Below are positions 31,322-48,100 of a stretch of DNA of 64,000 nt, in pieces. The stretch's first letter is position 1; each line of letters begins with the position of its first letter. The DNA is taken from the NCBI GenBank assembly GCA_036365515.1, contig CM070875.1, positions 3,135,001 to 3,199,000 of the forward strand, in the 5' to 3' direction. Source of the stretch: Torymus aiolomorphi (taxonomy: Eukaryota > Arthropoda > Insecta > Hymenoptera > Torymidae). A program made the translations under genes and the position numbers. The notes under the pieces were generated by a model. The model was given only the letters and a program-made list of their open reading frames with translations, had not been told where the DNA came from and did not search any database.

Positions 31322-33976
31322 ACAAAGAAATATCCACAATTTAAAGATCTGAAAGATACAGTATTCGATGATTCTATTTTAGACTGTGAAGTGTGTATGA
31401 TTTCGAAAATCAATAGATTACCTTTTAACTAAACTAGAATGAGAGCGACTGAACCACTTCAAATAATTCATTCTGACACAATGGGAATGATAAGTCCAGT
31501 TACTTATCCCACGAAATACAAATTTATCTCGGTATTTATAGATGACCATCCTAGACTTGCCATGGCTTATCCTATGAAAACAAAAGATGAGACTGCTGTG
31601 TGTTTTAATCAGTTTGTTAAAAGTGCAAGGAATCTATTAGGCAGAGATGCGAAGGTTTGTTTTATGCGTTCTGATCAGGGCACTGAATTTACGGGCAGTC
31701 AAATGGCAAAAATACTTGCAAAATACGGAACAGAACTTCAGTTAGCTTGTCCTGACACTCCTCAACACAACGGAGTGTCAGAGAGGTTTAATCAAACCAT
31801 ACAGCGAAAAGTTCGATCTTTAATGTATGATTCAGGATTATCGGAAAATATGTGGGATCTGGCACTCGGTTCGGCTGTGTACGATTATAATCGAACACCT
31901 CATGCTTCAATAGATATGAACACTCCGATTCAAGTATTCAAACCAGAGTATAAAGTAGATCTAAATCAGATCAAAAGATTTGGATCTCTAGCCTACATGA
32001 AAATTCAGAGGAAAGTAGGTCCTAAGTTCAGAGCGATTGGTAAGCGAGTGATCCTAGTAGGATACAAGGAAACTGGATTTGTCCTGTTCAGTCCTGAAGA
32101 AGGAAAACTGTTTGAAAGTAGAGATGTTAGATTCAACGAAAAATCAGTGTTTAGAGATAAATACAAACACAGAGAAATGAACAATTGGGAAAAATTAGAG
32201 AATGAATTTGATTCTGACAAATGGTTTGTAGAATTTGAACAAGAAAAGGCGACTGAAATATCAAGAACGGAGGGAGAAGCAAAAAGACGCAGAGGTCGGC
32301 CAAGAAAACACAAAGAGACTGATAACGAATGTACAGAGAATGTTGCGAATGTCCACGCCTTATTGGCATCGATCAATGATGATCCTGTCAACTTCAACGA
32401 AGTTCTTAAGCGACCGGATAAGCGACAGTGGCTGAATGCTATTAATGAAGAACTGGAATCAATGAATAAAAATCAAGTCTGGCAATTAGTAGACAGATCA
32501 TCTATTGAAAACAAATCCAGGAAACCAAATATCATAGACTCTAAATGGGTCTTTAAGAAAAAGACTCAATCAGATGGGAAAATCCGCTACAAAGCCAGAT
32601 TGGTCATCAGAGGCTTTAAAGACAAGAATGAATATGACTTACAGGAAACGTATGCTCCTGTATCTCGCTTGCCGTTAATTCGAATGATACTGGCAATTGC
32701 AAATAAGCATGATCTCAACATGTGTCAGCTGGACGTAAAAACAGCCTTCCTAAATGGCGAATTGGAAAAGGAAGTATTCATGGAGATACCTGATGGGTTC
32801 GAATGTTCTACCGATGTTAAGCGAATGATGGTTTGTAAATTAGTAAAATCACTTTACGGACTGAAACCAAGTCCAAAATGCTGGAACAAAAAGTTCAAAG
32901 AGAACGTAATACAAATGGAACTAACACCAGATGTGGATGAGCCGTGCTTGTTCACCTGGCATCTTGAACATAAAATATTGATTCTAGTCTTATATGTGGA
33001 TGATATCATAATTATTAGTAACGACAGAAATAAAATGACCGATGTAAAGCGACAGTTAAGTGAATGTTTTGAAATGACTGACATTGGCGAACCGAAAACT
33101 TACTTAGGACTAGAAATCATAAGAGACAGAACAGCCCGAAAATGATCAATTAAGCAATCTAAATATATTGACAAAATGTTAAATCGATTTGGTGTACAAA
33201 ATTGTAAACCACGAAACACACCAATGATCTCGAATCAAGTAGCGAACAGAGAAAGAAGACAACGAGAAACAGCGAATGATAAAGAAATTATAAACCTTAT
33301 TGAAAACAAGAATAATCGATTATACAGAGAAGCGACTGGATCATTGTTGTACTTGGCGAATGGATGTAGACCAGATATTGCGTATGGAGTGAATGTTATC
33401 AGTAGGCATCAAGTCGATCCAACTGAGGAAGACTGGAAATTAGTAGAGCGAATGTTCCAGTATCTTCAAGGTAAAAGAAACTTAGGCTTAAATTACTATG
33501 GAAACGGAGACAACCTCCAAGGATACTCTGATGCAAGTTTCGGCGACTGTAAGGACTCAAAAACAACCAGTGGTCTTGTAGTTCAATTGTATGGAGATAC
33601 TATACAATAGAGAACGAAAAAGCAACAATATGTGGCCTTGTCAACCTGCCAAGCTGAATATGTGGCAATGAGCGACTGTGCACAGGAATTAATGACTATA
33701 TTCAATTGCTTAAAGAGAGTGTTAAACAATGACTTTAGACCAATGACATTATGGTGTGATAACAAAGCTGCTGAAGCGAGTGTTAAAACTGGAGGAAGTA
33801 GCAAGCTAAGACATATGACTGAAATAAAGGAGCATTACGTTAGAGAATGTGAACAACTGGGATTTGTGACTGTAAATTGGATTTCGACAAAGCGACAGTT
33901 AGCAGATTTATTAACGAAATCCTTAACTTTTGACACACATACAAAACTAACGAGACTGATTCTAAATGAACAATAA
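31322..33976 (+). pseudogene. Copia pol, 3' part: integrase, reverse transcriptase, RNase H
   Basis: One frame interrupted by three stops: TAA at 31430-31432, TGA at 33143-33145 and TAG at 33608-33610. It contains the CEVC half of the integrase zinc finger and the catalytic D,D,E set (HSDTMG, SDQGTEF, HNGVSERFN). RT follows with LDVKTAFLNGEL and the active-site YVDD (near 32995), then RNase H with SDASFGD, STCQAEYVAM and WCDNKAAEA. The frame ends at TAA 33974-33976. The stops fall at isolated codons with intact flanking sequence, as expected from point mutation after insertion. Confidence 0.93.
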
Positions 33977-34300
33977 TACAGAATATATATGTTTGAATAA
34001 TTTATGTTTCAGGAAACAATAATCAGTGAATGTTCGGCGAAGGTTTAAATTGAAGATTTAGAGAATGAAATCATAATTAGTATATAAGAAACTAACGAAA
34101 TTAATTATTTATTTTGTATTAAGCTGACTTATTTGTTCAAATATAAACTGCGAGTGAGTTCAAGCGAGTACGTTAATTGTAAGCGAATGAATCAATGAAA
34201 AATGTTAAAAAATTTATTTTGTGTTGTAAGCGAATGAAATGTAAATATTGTAAGCGAATGAGATGTAAAGCCTGAAATAAGTGTGAGCGTGTAAACCACG
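33977..34300 (+). other. Copia 3' untranslated region
   Basis: AT-rich, with several GCGAATG words (34183, 34223, 34252) like those in the leader and coding region. No ORF. Confidence 0.7.
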
Positions 34301-34308
34301 GGAGGGAG
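34301..34308 (+). promoter_or_regulatory. Polypurine tract
   Basis: GGAGGGAG abuts the TG of the 3' LTR, the expected place for the plus-strand primer. Confidence 0.85.
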
Positions 34309-34513
34309 TGTTAAGAGTGAAGTTGCGTGTTTAAACGCTCTCCCTCTCTGTCTACCGTTATGGTGGGAGTAAATGCTCGGCGTGCTTCGCAACGCCGCGC
34401 GGAGCGCTCGCTCACTTCGTCGCAGCACGGACAAGAGAAAGGACTCTCTAATAAAGTAACTTTTATTCTCAAAACCGACGTTTTCAATCTCCCCATCCAC
34501 TACATCCTCAACA
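34309..34513 (+). repeat. 3' LTR of the copia element
   Basis: 205 bp, TGTTAAGAG to CTCAACA. It differs from the 5' LTR by four substitutions and one inserted C. AATAAA lies at 34450-34455. The TTAAT duplication follows. Confidence 0.97.
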
Positions 34514-34518
34514 TTAAT

Positions 34519-34731
34519 GCTCTTTTGAATGCTATCTATTCGACTCAAATATTTCGATCTTATCATTAAAAAAAAGCAAAAATCAATTTTGAGGAAATCG
34601 AAAATTCGAAATAAAATAAAAACGCATCGGCGAATCCAAAAACGAATTTTTGACCCGTCACTACACAAAAAAAACAAAAAAAAGTGAGACCTGTTCGGTC
34701 AAAATCGATCGAGTAGAAGCTGAGATCCAGG

Positions 34732-34790
<59 letters not shown>

Positions 34791-36126
34791 GCACGCACAC
34801 GCACACCCACACACACATACACATACATCCATACATACATTTTTCAAAAATCATGTATTTTGATTCCTAACACCTCGAAAAACAATTATAACATGTTTTT
34901 ACAATAACTCAAAAAATTACTATCACAAAGCTTCCTCTAGGAGGAAGCAAAAATGATGGATTTATTATATGATATCAATTTATTCGTGATTTGATTGGTG
35001 GGAGTAATGGGTTGCTAGGTTACAAAAACAAAAGTGGCGCAAAGACTTGTTAAAATTATTGTACGCGAAACGCGCTTAGAGATGGCTAGTAATGTAAAAA
35101 GCCGAGCTTTAAAAAAAAAATTCAAACGATCATGTCTGTCATATATTAAAAGTCGAAAAATAATCCAATAACTTTTTTGCACTCTCTGCGCTATTCATTC
35201 TGAGAGGGAAGTGAGGCGAATTTGAATGAAAAATTGATATTTTTCCTGAAAGTGTCACCTGACGTCATGAAGTCGCATTATATTACAATTAATACGCATA
35301 CGAAATTCGCAAAAATGCAGAATGGGGGGTTACTTTTTACAGATTGCGAATTTAAATTTCGTCACGGATCGTGAAAGTTTTTGTGACTGAAACACATGAC
35401 GCAGTTTTATAATAATAACATATATCGAGAAATGCATAATTTTTTATCAATTCAAAGAAACTCGCAATTATATATCGCGTGTAAAAAAGTAAATATTAAT
35501 CTAATTCGTCAGCATACCCTAATTTCGAAGAAGCTTTTCTTTTCAAGGAAACTATATTATTTCCACGAATAATCAAATAATAACCTTCTTCAAATCACAA
35601 CGTCATCAAAATTAACCCCGATTACCTACTAAACCTCTTTCAAAAAAAAGGAAACTAATAAGACTTCAGGGCCGACCAAAAAGTCGCAATTTGTAACAAA
35701 TTCAAATCCGACTTTATCCCCCCGGCCCGCGACTCTCGCACCAATAACCGTTTACGAGAGGAGCAACGCGCGCGCAATATATGCATACAGTAGTTGCCAG
35801 CCCTGCCTGCCTGTCTCCGACGTCGAATCTCGGATACCACCTCCGTATCTTCCAGGCGCGTTATTCACTCGTGATATGCTTTTGTTAAGTCGACCCCAAG
35901 ACCATCGCTGACTAAATTCTGGGTTGTCGGAGCTTGGTGATATTGAAATAAAGACTAGTAGTGTGTGTGAGTGTGCGTGTGTGTGTGTGTGCGTGTGCGT
36001 ATGTGTGTGTTGCGTTGGACTGCGTAAGTTTTTTTCGGGTTGGGGATGCTGTTTGAGTGTATTGTGGATTGTAGTGTAAATGTGGGGAGATAGTGTAGTT
36101 GAAGGTTGCGGTGAGCGGTTACAAAC
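34519..36126. other. Intergenic; microsatellites only
   Basis: A compound (CA)n/(GC)n/(CACG)n repeat lies at about 34734-34830 and a GT-rich run at about 35959-36012. CTTCCTCTAGGAGGAAG at 34930 is a small palindrome, nearly repeated at 43925. No gene seen. Confidence 0.6.
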
Positions 36127-36655
36127 GAGGAGTGTCCATGCATAAGGCGTATTTTTGTGGCCACCTGTAAAAAAATGTAACTAGTTTTTCTTCGATATTA
36201 ACGTTTTTTTCGATAAAGTAATCAATTTGAAGATGAACGGAACCAGTTTGGTGTGTGGACCCAACTTGGTTTGGGTATGGTAGATGAAGATTTGACCAAA
36301 ACCGTACTCTTCTTAACCTTTAAAGGACCGGATAGCCAGTATACTAGCTCAATCCATGATCGACACTTCACATATGGTAAATGCATAACACATAAGATTC
36401 CTGTTTTATGCATTTTCTTAAAACGATCACGTACCCCAAATGCCGGTCCTTCAAAGGCTAATAGTTTTTAATAGTAAAAGTTAAAATGAGAACTTTGAAC
36501 TCACAACTTTCTGGATCTCCAAGTTGGGCCTACACATCCAACTGAATCCGTTCGTCTTCACATTGATTACTTTATCGAATAAAACCTTAATATCGAAAAA
36601 ATGGTTACTTTCTTTTTACAGGTGGTCAACAAAACAGCCCTTATGGACACTCCTC
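36127..36655. mobile_element. 529-bp foldback element
   Basis: GAGGAGTGTCCATGCATAAG at the left pairs with TTATGGACACTCCTCC at the right. Pairing continues through CCACCTGTAAAAA/TTTTTACAGGTGG and ATCAATTTGAAGATGAACGG/CCGTTCGTCTTCACATTGAT. An inner pair, TTTAAAGGACCGG/CCGGTCCTTCAAA, brings the arms close to the centre. No coding capacity. Confidence 0.8.
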
Positions 36656-36856
36656 CTTTGCGCGCAGTTGAAAATGATTGACTGGTCGGTGATGATTATT
36701 TTTGATTTTATAGAAAAACGTTTCTGGGTTAACTGTATTTTATGCTTTGATAACTGTGGTATTGCCTAAAATATTATTTTTCTATTATGTCAGCGCTCAA
36801 TTGAGAAATACAAAACATTTCAATTTTATATGCAATAACAAGCATCCCATTATAGA

Positions 36857-37429
36857 TTTATTTGGAAAAGGCGGACATCAAACGAACCAATGAATAAGCG
36901 AATATTATTTTTTATTAGCCGACGTTTCGGGAGTGTTAGATATACTCCCCTCTTCAGGGCATAAACAATTATTCAGTCATTATTAAAACATTCGGTCCTG
37001 CCGCACATACATCCACGAGAACTACACCAAATACCAACTTATGCGTAATTCTCTCATGATTACTATCGGATAAGGCGAGTGCCATCTCCGATAAATAAAC
37101 TAACAACTAACTAACTAAATATAAATAAACTAGATAAATAAACTAACAACTTGTTAGTTTATTTATCGGAGATGGCACTCGCCTTATCCGATAGTAATCA
37201 TGAGAGAATTACGCATAAGTTGGTATTTGGTGTAGTTCTCGTGGATGTATGTGCGGCAGGACCGAATGTTTTAATAATGACTGAATAATTGTTTATGCCC
37301 TGAAGAGGGGAGTATATCTAACGCTCCCGAAACGTCGGCTAATAAAAAATAATATTCGCTTATTCATTGGTTCGTTTGATCTCCGCCTTTTCCAAATAAA
37401 CTTAAATATCACGAACGTACTTTAACGAT
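36857..37429. mobile_element. Inverted-dimer element with hammerhead-like motif, 13-bp duplication
   Basis: Two arms of about 245 bp are reverse complements (TTATTTGGAAAAGGCGGA at the left, TCCGCCTTTTCCAAATAA at the right). Each carries CTGAAGAGGGG ... CTCCCGAAACGTCGGC, which fits the hammerhead core CUGANGA - stem II - GAAA and resembles motifs at Penelope-like element ends. ATCCCATTATAGA (36844-36856) is repeated exactly at 37430-37442 and looks like a 13-bp target duplication, as expected for target-primed retrotransposition. The centre has ACTAACTAACTAAATA-type short repeats. No RT ORF. Confidence 0.7.
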
Positions 37430-37442
37430 ATCCCATTATAGA

Positions 37443-40400
37443 CTGTTCAAGCGAACAACGTTAAAAAAAAACTTATACCAACTCAAAATTAATACATACA
37501 ATATTCCAATGTTTCCCCTATTTATATCCTTCCTTGCACGCGTCCCGAATACCCGACTACCTTATAAACGAAAACTCCGCTAAAGAACACTCGCGAACCC
37601 CCCGTTTGCAAACTACGGCGATTATAATTCCTCTTACTCTCTCTCCCTCTCAGCTTTTTCGCGCGCGCGGGCGCGTGGCAAGCTGTTTCGAGATTTATGC
37701 ACGACCCGCGCGCGAAATATCTCAGATGCACGTTATACACCCACGCGCTATAAGTTTTTTTCGATGACTTGACCGCTCAGTTCTCGACGCGAAGCAATTT
37801 CGAAAATGCGAGCGTTGTTCGGATGTGCGATTTACGCAGAGTGTAGAACGGAATCCGCGATGATGGATGTTGTCTTTGAAAAATGGTACGCGCAGGGTTT
37901 GGAGAGAGAGAGCGACGTTCGAATATATGCAAGTGGTTGGAAATCTCCGTGGAATGTGTTGTTACGAAAATGTCAACGTAATATTATGCGTGGAATAATG
38001 GAGCTGTAAATCAGGTAAATATATGTTTGTGAAAACAAACAAGGTGTTTACTTACAGTATAAAAATTTCGAATTAACACTTACATCGGTATTCGAGTTGA
38101 TATCATTCGTACCTATTACTTTTCAAACCGCAATATTTTAGTTTTTATTCCTTATTACAGTAAATACGTTACACTTAACACGGTCCAAAATTTTCGTATA
38201 ATATTACAGGTATAGAAAACTATATTATGTTTCTCAAAACACTAACAATGTCTATAACTTTTTCATCCTATAAACTACAAAAAAAAAATCTAAAAAATGT
38301 ACCTCTATACCACAGTACTATAAATGTCAATAAATAAACCACGCCATCCTCACCGTCCCCCGAAATTCCTTATCCCACGCCGACATCGATTAAAAATCAG
38401 CATCCCTATAAAAACTAGTCCACCAAATCCAATTCACGCCCCAATTCCCGCTCCCATCGTCCCAAATAACAGTTCCCTCCTTCCCTGTAACTCCATTACC
38501 TCCCGAGACATCAGGAACCCTTTGCGTTCGCCCCATCTATTTCCTCCCCTGCACGCACACGTATACACACACACGCGGGTCACAATTAACCACCCCCGCC
38601 ACCGAAATGCACCGAATAATTATCGCAATATATCCCTCGCCCCCGAGCCTCGGGCTCTCGCGCAAAGCGGATGAGCGGGAAAATCCGTTGGGACAACAAA
38701 AGCTTCCGCTGCCTTTTATCGCCGCGGTGCTAAAGAACGCGAAAGGAAGATATTCGCCGCGTGTATACAAAAGACGGAGGCGCGCGCGAGGTATAACATC
38801 ACAATGGCGGTGGGGCGGAGAGATACAGTTTAGCCGCCGAAGAACGGGGGAGGATTAAAAAAGTAGAGCTGGGGTGGTTTGTCACTTCTTTCCTTTTTTG
38901 TTATGGTTTAACGAGGTGAAATTGTTATTAAAATTTGATCCGTAATTTGATTTGCCGATAATGCGAAAATGATTTTCGAGTTGGTTATTGAATTACAGTG
39001 AGCAATATGTGATTATCGTGTACGCAATGATGATGCAAGGTAAACGAATCGCTATATAATGGTGTATACCAGAGCAGTTTGATTTATTATACAAAACTGC
39101 GCGAGTTGTAATGTGCCTCATATTTTCAGCCCGATTGATTGGGCTCATTAATAGCTGTAACTTAAGTTATTATTACATTCGGGGACTCGATTTGTGCTGC
39201 TTTTCCGGTACGGCAGTGGGGCTCGACCCATGCATCCTACGCACAAATGTTTCCACGTCAGCGATGAAAACGTCGATTATGCAGTAATAATTAAATTTGT
39301 TGTCGTTAGTCATACTCGGTAATCGAAATACGAGCGTCATTGTTGCACGCATATACAAAAGTGATGGACGCGCGCTGACCGCGTGTTTAACACGTGAAAA
39401 GTCAGAACGCGCGTGAAATATATTTTTCGGTGCGTGTATATTATACATACGCGCGCGCGCGCGTGTAAATGGGCTGTGCAGCGCGCTGACCTTGTTTGAA
39501 CAGCGCGTCAATTTGAAGTAATGGATTATTGACAAAAGTGAAAGCCCGCGGAATATTATAAGTGAATGTTTTGAATTTGAAAAACAAAATTCAACCGGCC
39601 CTCATACACGCACTGTCAATAGCAGCAGCGTTGAACTAGTTTTCGACGTTCCGGACTCGCGTTATATCGACGCGACGTTTCGGGATAAAATGTTAACGTC
39701 CGTGTAGTTTTGCGTTACAAATAGAAAAAAAAACAACCGTAATATTTACATATCAAAAATATTCAAACCGACGTTACGCGCAAAAAGTGCCTTAGAGGTT
39801 TTTCCGCCTCTTCGAAACCCCGTGTATACATTTATCATGCATTGCAAAGCAGAGATATCCTTCCTTGAAGTCGTTCATGACACAACACGCGTCTCGACTA
39901 CTTTTTCCGGCGACGCCTTCGCGTAATGATATAATTGGTCGGACACTTTTCATCCGTCTCCTCCGTCATTACGATTTAATTTCGATTTATAAGCGCGCTA
40001 GTCGGCGGTGCAATTCCTTTACCAATCATACCTTCTTCGGCATTCCCTCCCTTAACAAGAACACTCGGTGCTAATAATGAAAACGTATACACGAGATTAA
40101 CGTCGGCTTGATATTCACACGCACAAGTGACAAGCCGTGAAATTAAATTGCATTTTTCCCCTCACACCCGCGCGCGGAGGGAAGGAAGATGATGGATTCG
40201 TCCTTATACACCGTATAAGGATACGCTGTTATACTATATAATATATCCACTTTGCGTTATGAATAACGCCTTATACATCGTACTCATTTGTCATTGTTAA
40301 TTCGATCGGTACTGCGCGCGCGGCGAATTATAGCGCGCTAGTGTTAATGCATTTTTTTCATTCGCGTTAATTTTAGGTCGAGCGGAATATTTATTGGATT

Positions 40401-42165
40401 AGGTACATGTAACGCGTACGGAGAATTGAGAGTTTAGAGTGGACTGTTGTTAAAAGAAATATTGCAAGATGCGCGGTAAATCGGAAGTGATGGCTGTGTT
40501 TTATAGTACAGAGGGGTGAAAATGATTTTTGACACGATGAAAGAATCTTTTTATTTTCGGGGGAGGGGGGGATGTAAGTATTTTCCTTTATACGGTTTAA
40601 ATAAGCAGCGGGAATGCGGAGGATGAATCCGTTATTCGCCGGGGCGCGGAGAGATTTCGTTCGTGACAGTTTGTTAAGATAAATGGTTCGCTCGTCTTCT
40701 AGGCACTTTTATATATATTAAGCGTTAGTATTGTCCAAGATTTTCACGGTATTTTGCTTTTATGCTCGAGCCGTTGTTGTAGTATTTATTATGAAAATGT
40801 CGTGTGTTTTTAATTTGATCAATTCGCGTTGCCTCTGGAAATCGCGATAAACGTAATTTAATATAATTTATTATTAAATATTATGTAAAAACGTTTGAGT
40901 GAGACACTTTATTATTATTATGTGCTTTTCCATGATTTATATCGTTATTACAATAATTATTATGGATTCGGATAAAATTTATTCCGCGTTATATTCCCAT
41001 AAAATAAAACATGAGAGGGCAAAGGGTCACACCTAATAATAACGATTAACGGCGATTGAACGTACGCGCGCGTCAATAACATTGTATAGGAAAGTCGACA
41101 CTTCCACGGATTAAATGTCCACATTCTTCGTAATCTCATTAGCCGCAATGGAAAGCGTAGTTTTTCTATCGTTCGCTGCTCCTTATTACTGCGTATTAAT
41201 ATTCCAACGAGGGAACTAATGGGAAATTCACACTATGCATTCCACGAAGTACAAAAAAAAAAACAAAAAAAAAAGCATCGATGAAGGCAGGTATCGTAAT
41301 TCTATCGAGGATGTGCGCCTGACTCGACGAAAATTCACCGCTCGTAGTAACTCGATTAGATAAGTGGCGAGACTCTTTGTTATATTGCGTCCGAAAATAA
41401 GTTGAATCAAATCCAAAATTTGCGACGCTTTTAGCTTATAATTCAACCGGTCGCGGCGATTCGGTCGCTTGTTTATTGAAATGCTATTTACATGGTGTAA
41501 ATAGTACTAATAGACTGTATAGTATGCGAAGATCGAAGTTTGTTATTTCGAAGGAGCTATGGAAAGAATTCGCGAGAAAAATTTCAAAAATTTGCTGTGC
41601 ACACTTTTTCAATCGAAAGGCGTTTTATGTGTATAATAAAAGAATATTTCAAAGCGTTTCAAAAAGCATAAAAATGACTTTGGAATGCTTGTACGTGGTA
41701 TGAATTCGAATTTGTCACGGCGCAAGCAAATTTTATAAAGAAAGTGTGTATAATATCTAAAAATATCGTAATTGATATATAGCCAAATCGTGGACGAAAT
41801 AAATAAATCGCACGCACGCATTTCCGTTATAAATGATGTCGATCCGCGCGCGAAGCACGTCCCATCAGTTTTCTATACGGTAATGTACAGATCTGCATAC
41901 TGCAAGCTAGAAAGTCGATTTCAATATAAAGTTATGTGTTTCACGTAGTAAATGCAGGGGTCCCAATCGAAGTACCTTGTGCTTATTATTCAATGCTCCT
42001 TAAGATTCATGATCCTTAATAGAATGTATGCGGATTGAATATGAGGCGGAAGGAACATAATAACAGCAAATTATTAAAAAAAAAACAAAATATTTAGTTC
42101 TCGTCATAGTCAAAATGTCGAAAAACATGACAACAAAAACTCTAATGGTGCTATATTAAGCTTTT
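37443..42165. other. Intergenic region without supported genes
   Basis: Alternating AT-rich DNA and CpG-rich patches (37660-37760, 38540-38850, 39350-39500, 40130-40200). Several short open frames have no family resemblance or exon structure. A poly-G-rich patch sits at 40558-40571. I see no repeat ends. Confidence 0.4.
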
Positions 42166-42405
42166 TTTCACAGTTATATTACTTTTGGAATAATACCATG
42201 GGGTGGGGAATTTAAAATGAATTTCAATTTATTAAAAAAGCAGCAAAATAAACTACTAAAAATTAGAAGTAAGAATACGAAAAACAGTTATATAACAGCG
42301 GTGAAATTATTCAACAGCTCATCTAACAATTTGAAACAACTATCTAACACAAACACAATTTCAACAAAAAATAAATTAAAATTATGTATAAAATCAGTCA
42401 TTTAA
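42166..42405 (+). pseudogene. 3' end relic of a Jockey-like reverse transcriptase
   Basis: One frame reads YITFGIIPWGG, then FNLLKKQQNKLLKI, and stops at TAA. GIxPWGG...LLxLQ+xxLRxI is the conserved C-terminal segment of Jockey-type ORF2 proteins, after the RT domain. A downstream TGTACCAGACC word (42746) resembles TGTACCAGCCC in the tail of the ORF1-only LINE (24530), so both may belong to one family. Nothing of the RT catalytic core remains here. Confidence 0.55.
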
Positions 42406-42460
42406 ATGTAAATTTATTTAGTATTTTAAATAAACACATTTTATTTGTTATTTTAATTAT

Positions 42461-42607
42461 CAAAGAACCCCGCACAAAACCAATGGAAAAAATCATTCGG
42501 TCAAATAGGCTGAAACTTTTATTCAGGACTACTTGAACCATCTTTTCCCAAAGTTTCAGCTGATTTGACCGAATGATTTACCATTGGTTTTGTGTGGGGT
42601 TCTTTTG
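42461..42607. mobile_element. 147-bp MITE-like palindrome
   Basis: CAAAGAACCCCGCACAAAAC at the left pairs with GTTTTGTGTGGGGTTCTTTTG at the right; inner parts (ATTCGGTCAAAT, ATTTGACCGAAT) pair too. It sits in the probable 3'UTR of the LINE relic. Confidence 0.75.
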
Positions 42608-42916
42608 TATGGAATGTTACACACATTTTGTTATTAGTAAAATTAACTATTTTTTTATACTGTTACTATATATAAATCGCCATAGATATATCGTATCCTA
42701 TCTTAGTTTTAATTTTTTATTATTTTAGTTTGTAAATGTTCTATGTACCAGACCTTCACTCAAACAATATTATTTGCGTCGATAGGATTTACTTACTTAC
42801 GTAAATTTACTTTATGTAAAGATTAAAGATTAGAGTTATAAATTGCACCATATAAGTAGAATGATAATTAAAATTTTACTTTTGCATTAAAATCACGTCA
42901 TTGTCCGAACATTTGT

Positions 42917-43393
42917 AGGGGAAGGTGGGGCGAAATGGGAAGTGGGGCGATGTGAGTTTTGGCGATATTTAAAAAATGAGAAACTATTTTGCGCTGAAAA
43001 ATTTTTTTGGCTATGGCTAAAGTTGTAACAAATGTACTTGAAGTGGTAGAAACTGTAACAGCCAGATATAAATAATTTAAAAAATAAAGTACCCATATCG
43101 CCCCACTTTGAAATCTTTTAGCAACATGGCCGCCTGACTCCATTTGATTTACACGGGAAACCCATATTGCCCCACCTGCAAACCACATGGTGCGATATGG
43201 GTTTTCCAGTGATCGTCTTCGTTATATTAATACATTTCAATATCTTTGCATTAATATAAATAATGAAGTGTATTTATTTGTAGATGGGGAAACGTTGAAT
43301 ACTTTAGGCGTGTTACAATATTTTTCAAAGTTCAATTAATATTTTTAAAACCGAAAATACTCACATCGCCCCACGAAGTACCCACATTACCAA
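42917..43393. repeat. Repeat with GGGGCGATATGGG words
   Basis: The left edge is AGGGGAAGGTGGGGCGAAAT. Inside, CCCATATCGCCCCAC-like words occur in both orientations (43092, 43160, 43195, 43366). The edge resembles the element at 2335-3275. No ORF that I can support. Confidence 0.4.
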
Positions 43394-47773
<4,380 letters not shown>

Positions 47774-48100
47774 TTAACAGGTTCGTTACTGACAATGTAT
47801 AAGGTTTTTCTACTCCCCCATCCTACGCAATAAACTTGTTAATGATAATGTATACATCAATGTCAATATGAAATATTATTTTAATTCTTGGTATCAGTAT
47901 TCCGTTGAATAGAATAAATCTTAAAATCCTACAGAATCAGAAAATCATAATTTAAAAAAGTTTTATTTAACTGTCGAACCGTTCGATATCATAAAGTACG
48001 GAAAAACACATAAGCGGCATGGGTTGTATTTGACTCATGCCGGCCCAGCGGAAAAAAATTCATGAGTCGTATTTGACTCATGCCTTAGCGAACCTGTTAA
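47774..48100. mobile_element. piggyBac-like MITE flanked by TTAA
   Basis: TTAACAGGTTCG at the left and CGAACCTGTTAA at the right are perfect inverted ends beginning with TTAA, the target duplication of piggyBac-type transposons. Inside, GTATTTGACTCATGCC occurs twice. 327 bp, no transposase. Confidence 0.65.

Larger units (their letters stand above)
26982..34513 (+). mobile_element. Ty1/copia LTR retrotransposon, full length, inactivated
   Basis: 7532 bp, flanked by the 5-bp target duplication TTAAT (26977-26981 and 34514-34518). Order: LTR, PBS, repeat-rich leader, gag, protease, integrase, reverse transcriptase, RNase H, PPT, LTR. Integrase before reverse transcriptase defines the copia superfamily. 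The two LTRs differ by four substitutions and one single-base indel in 205 bp, so insertion is not very recent. Two frame changes (near 30090 and 31320) and three in-frame stops (31430-31432, 33143-33145, 33608-33610) make this copy unable to produce full Pol. Confidence 0.97.
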
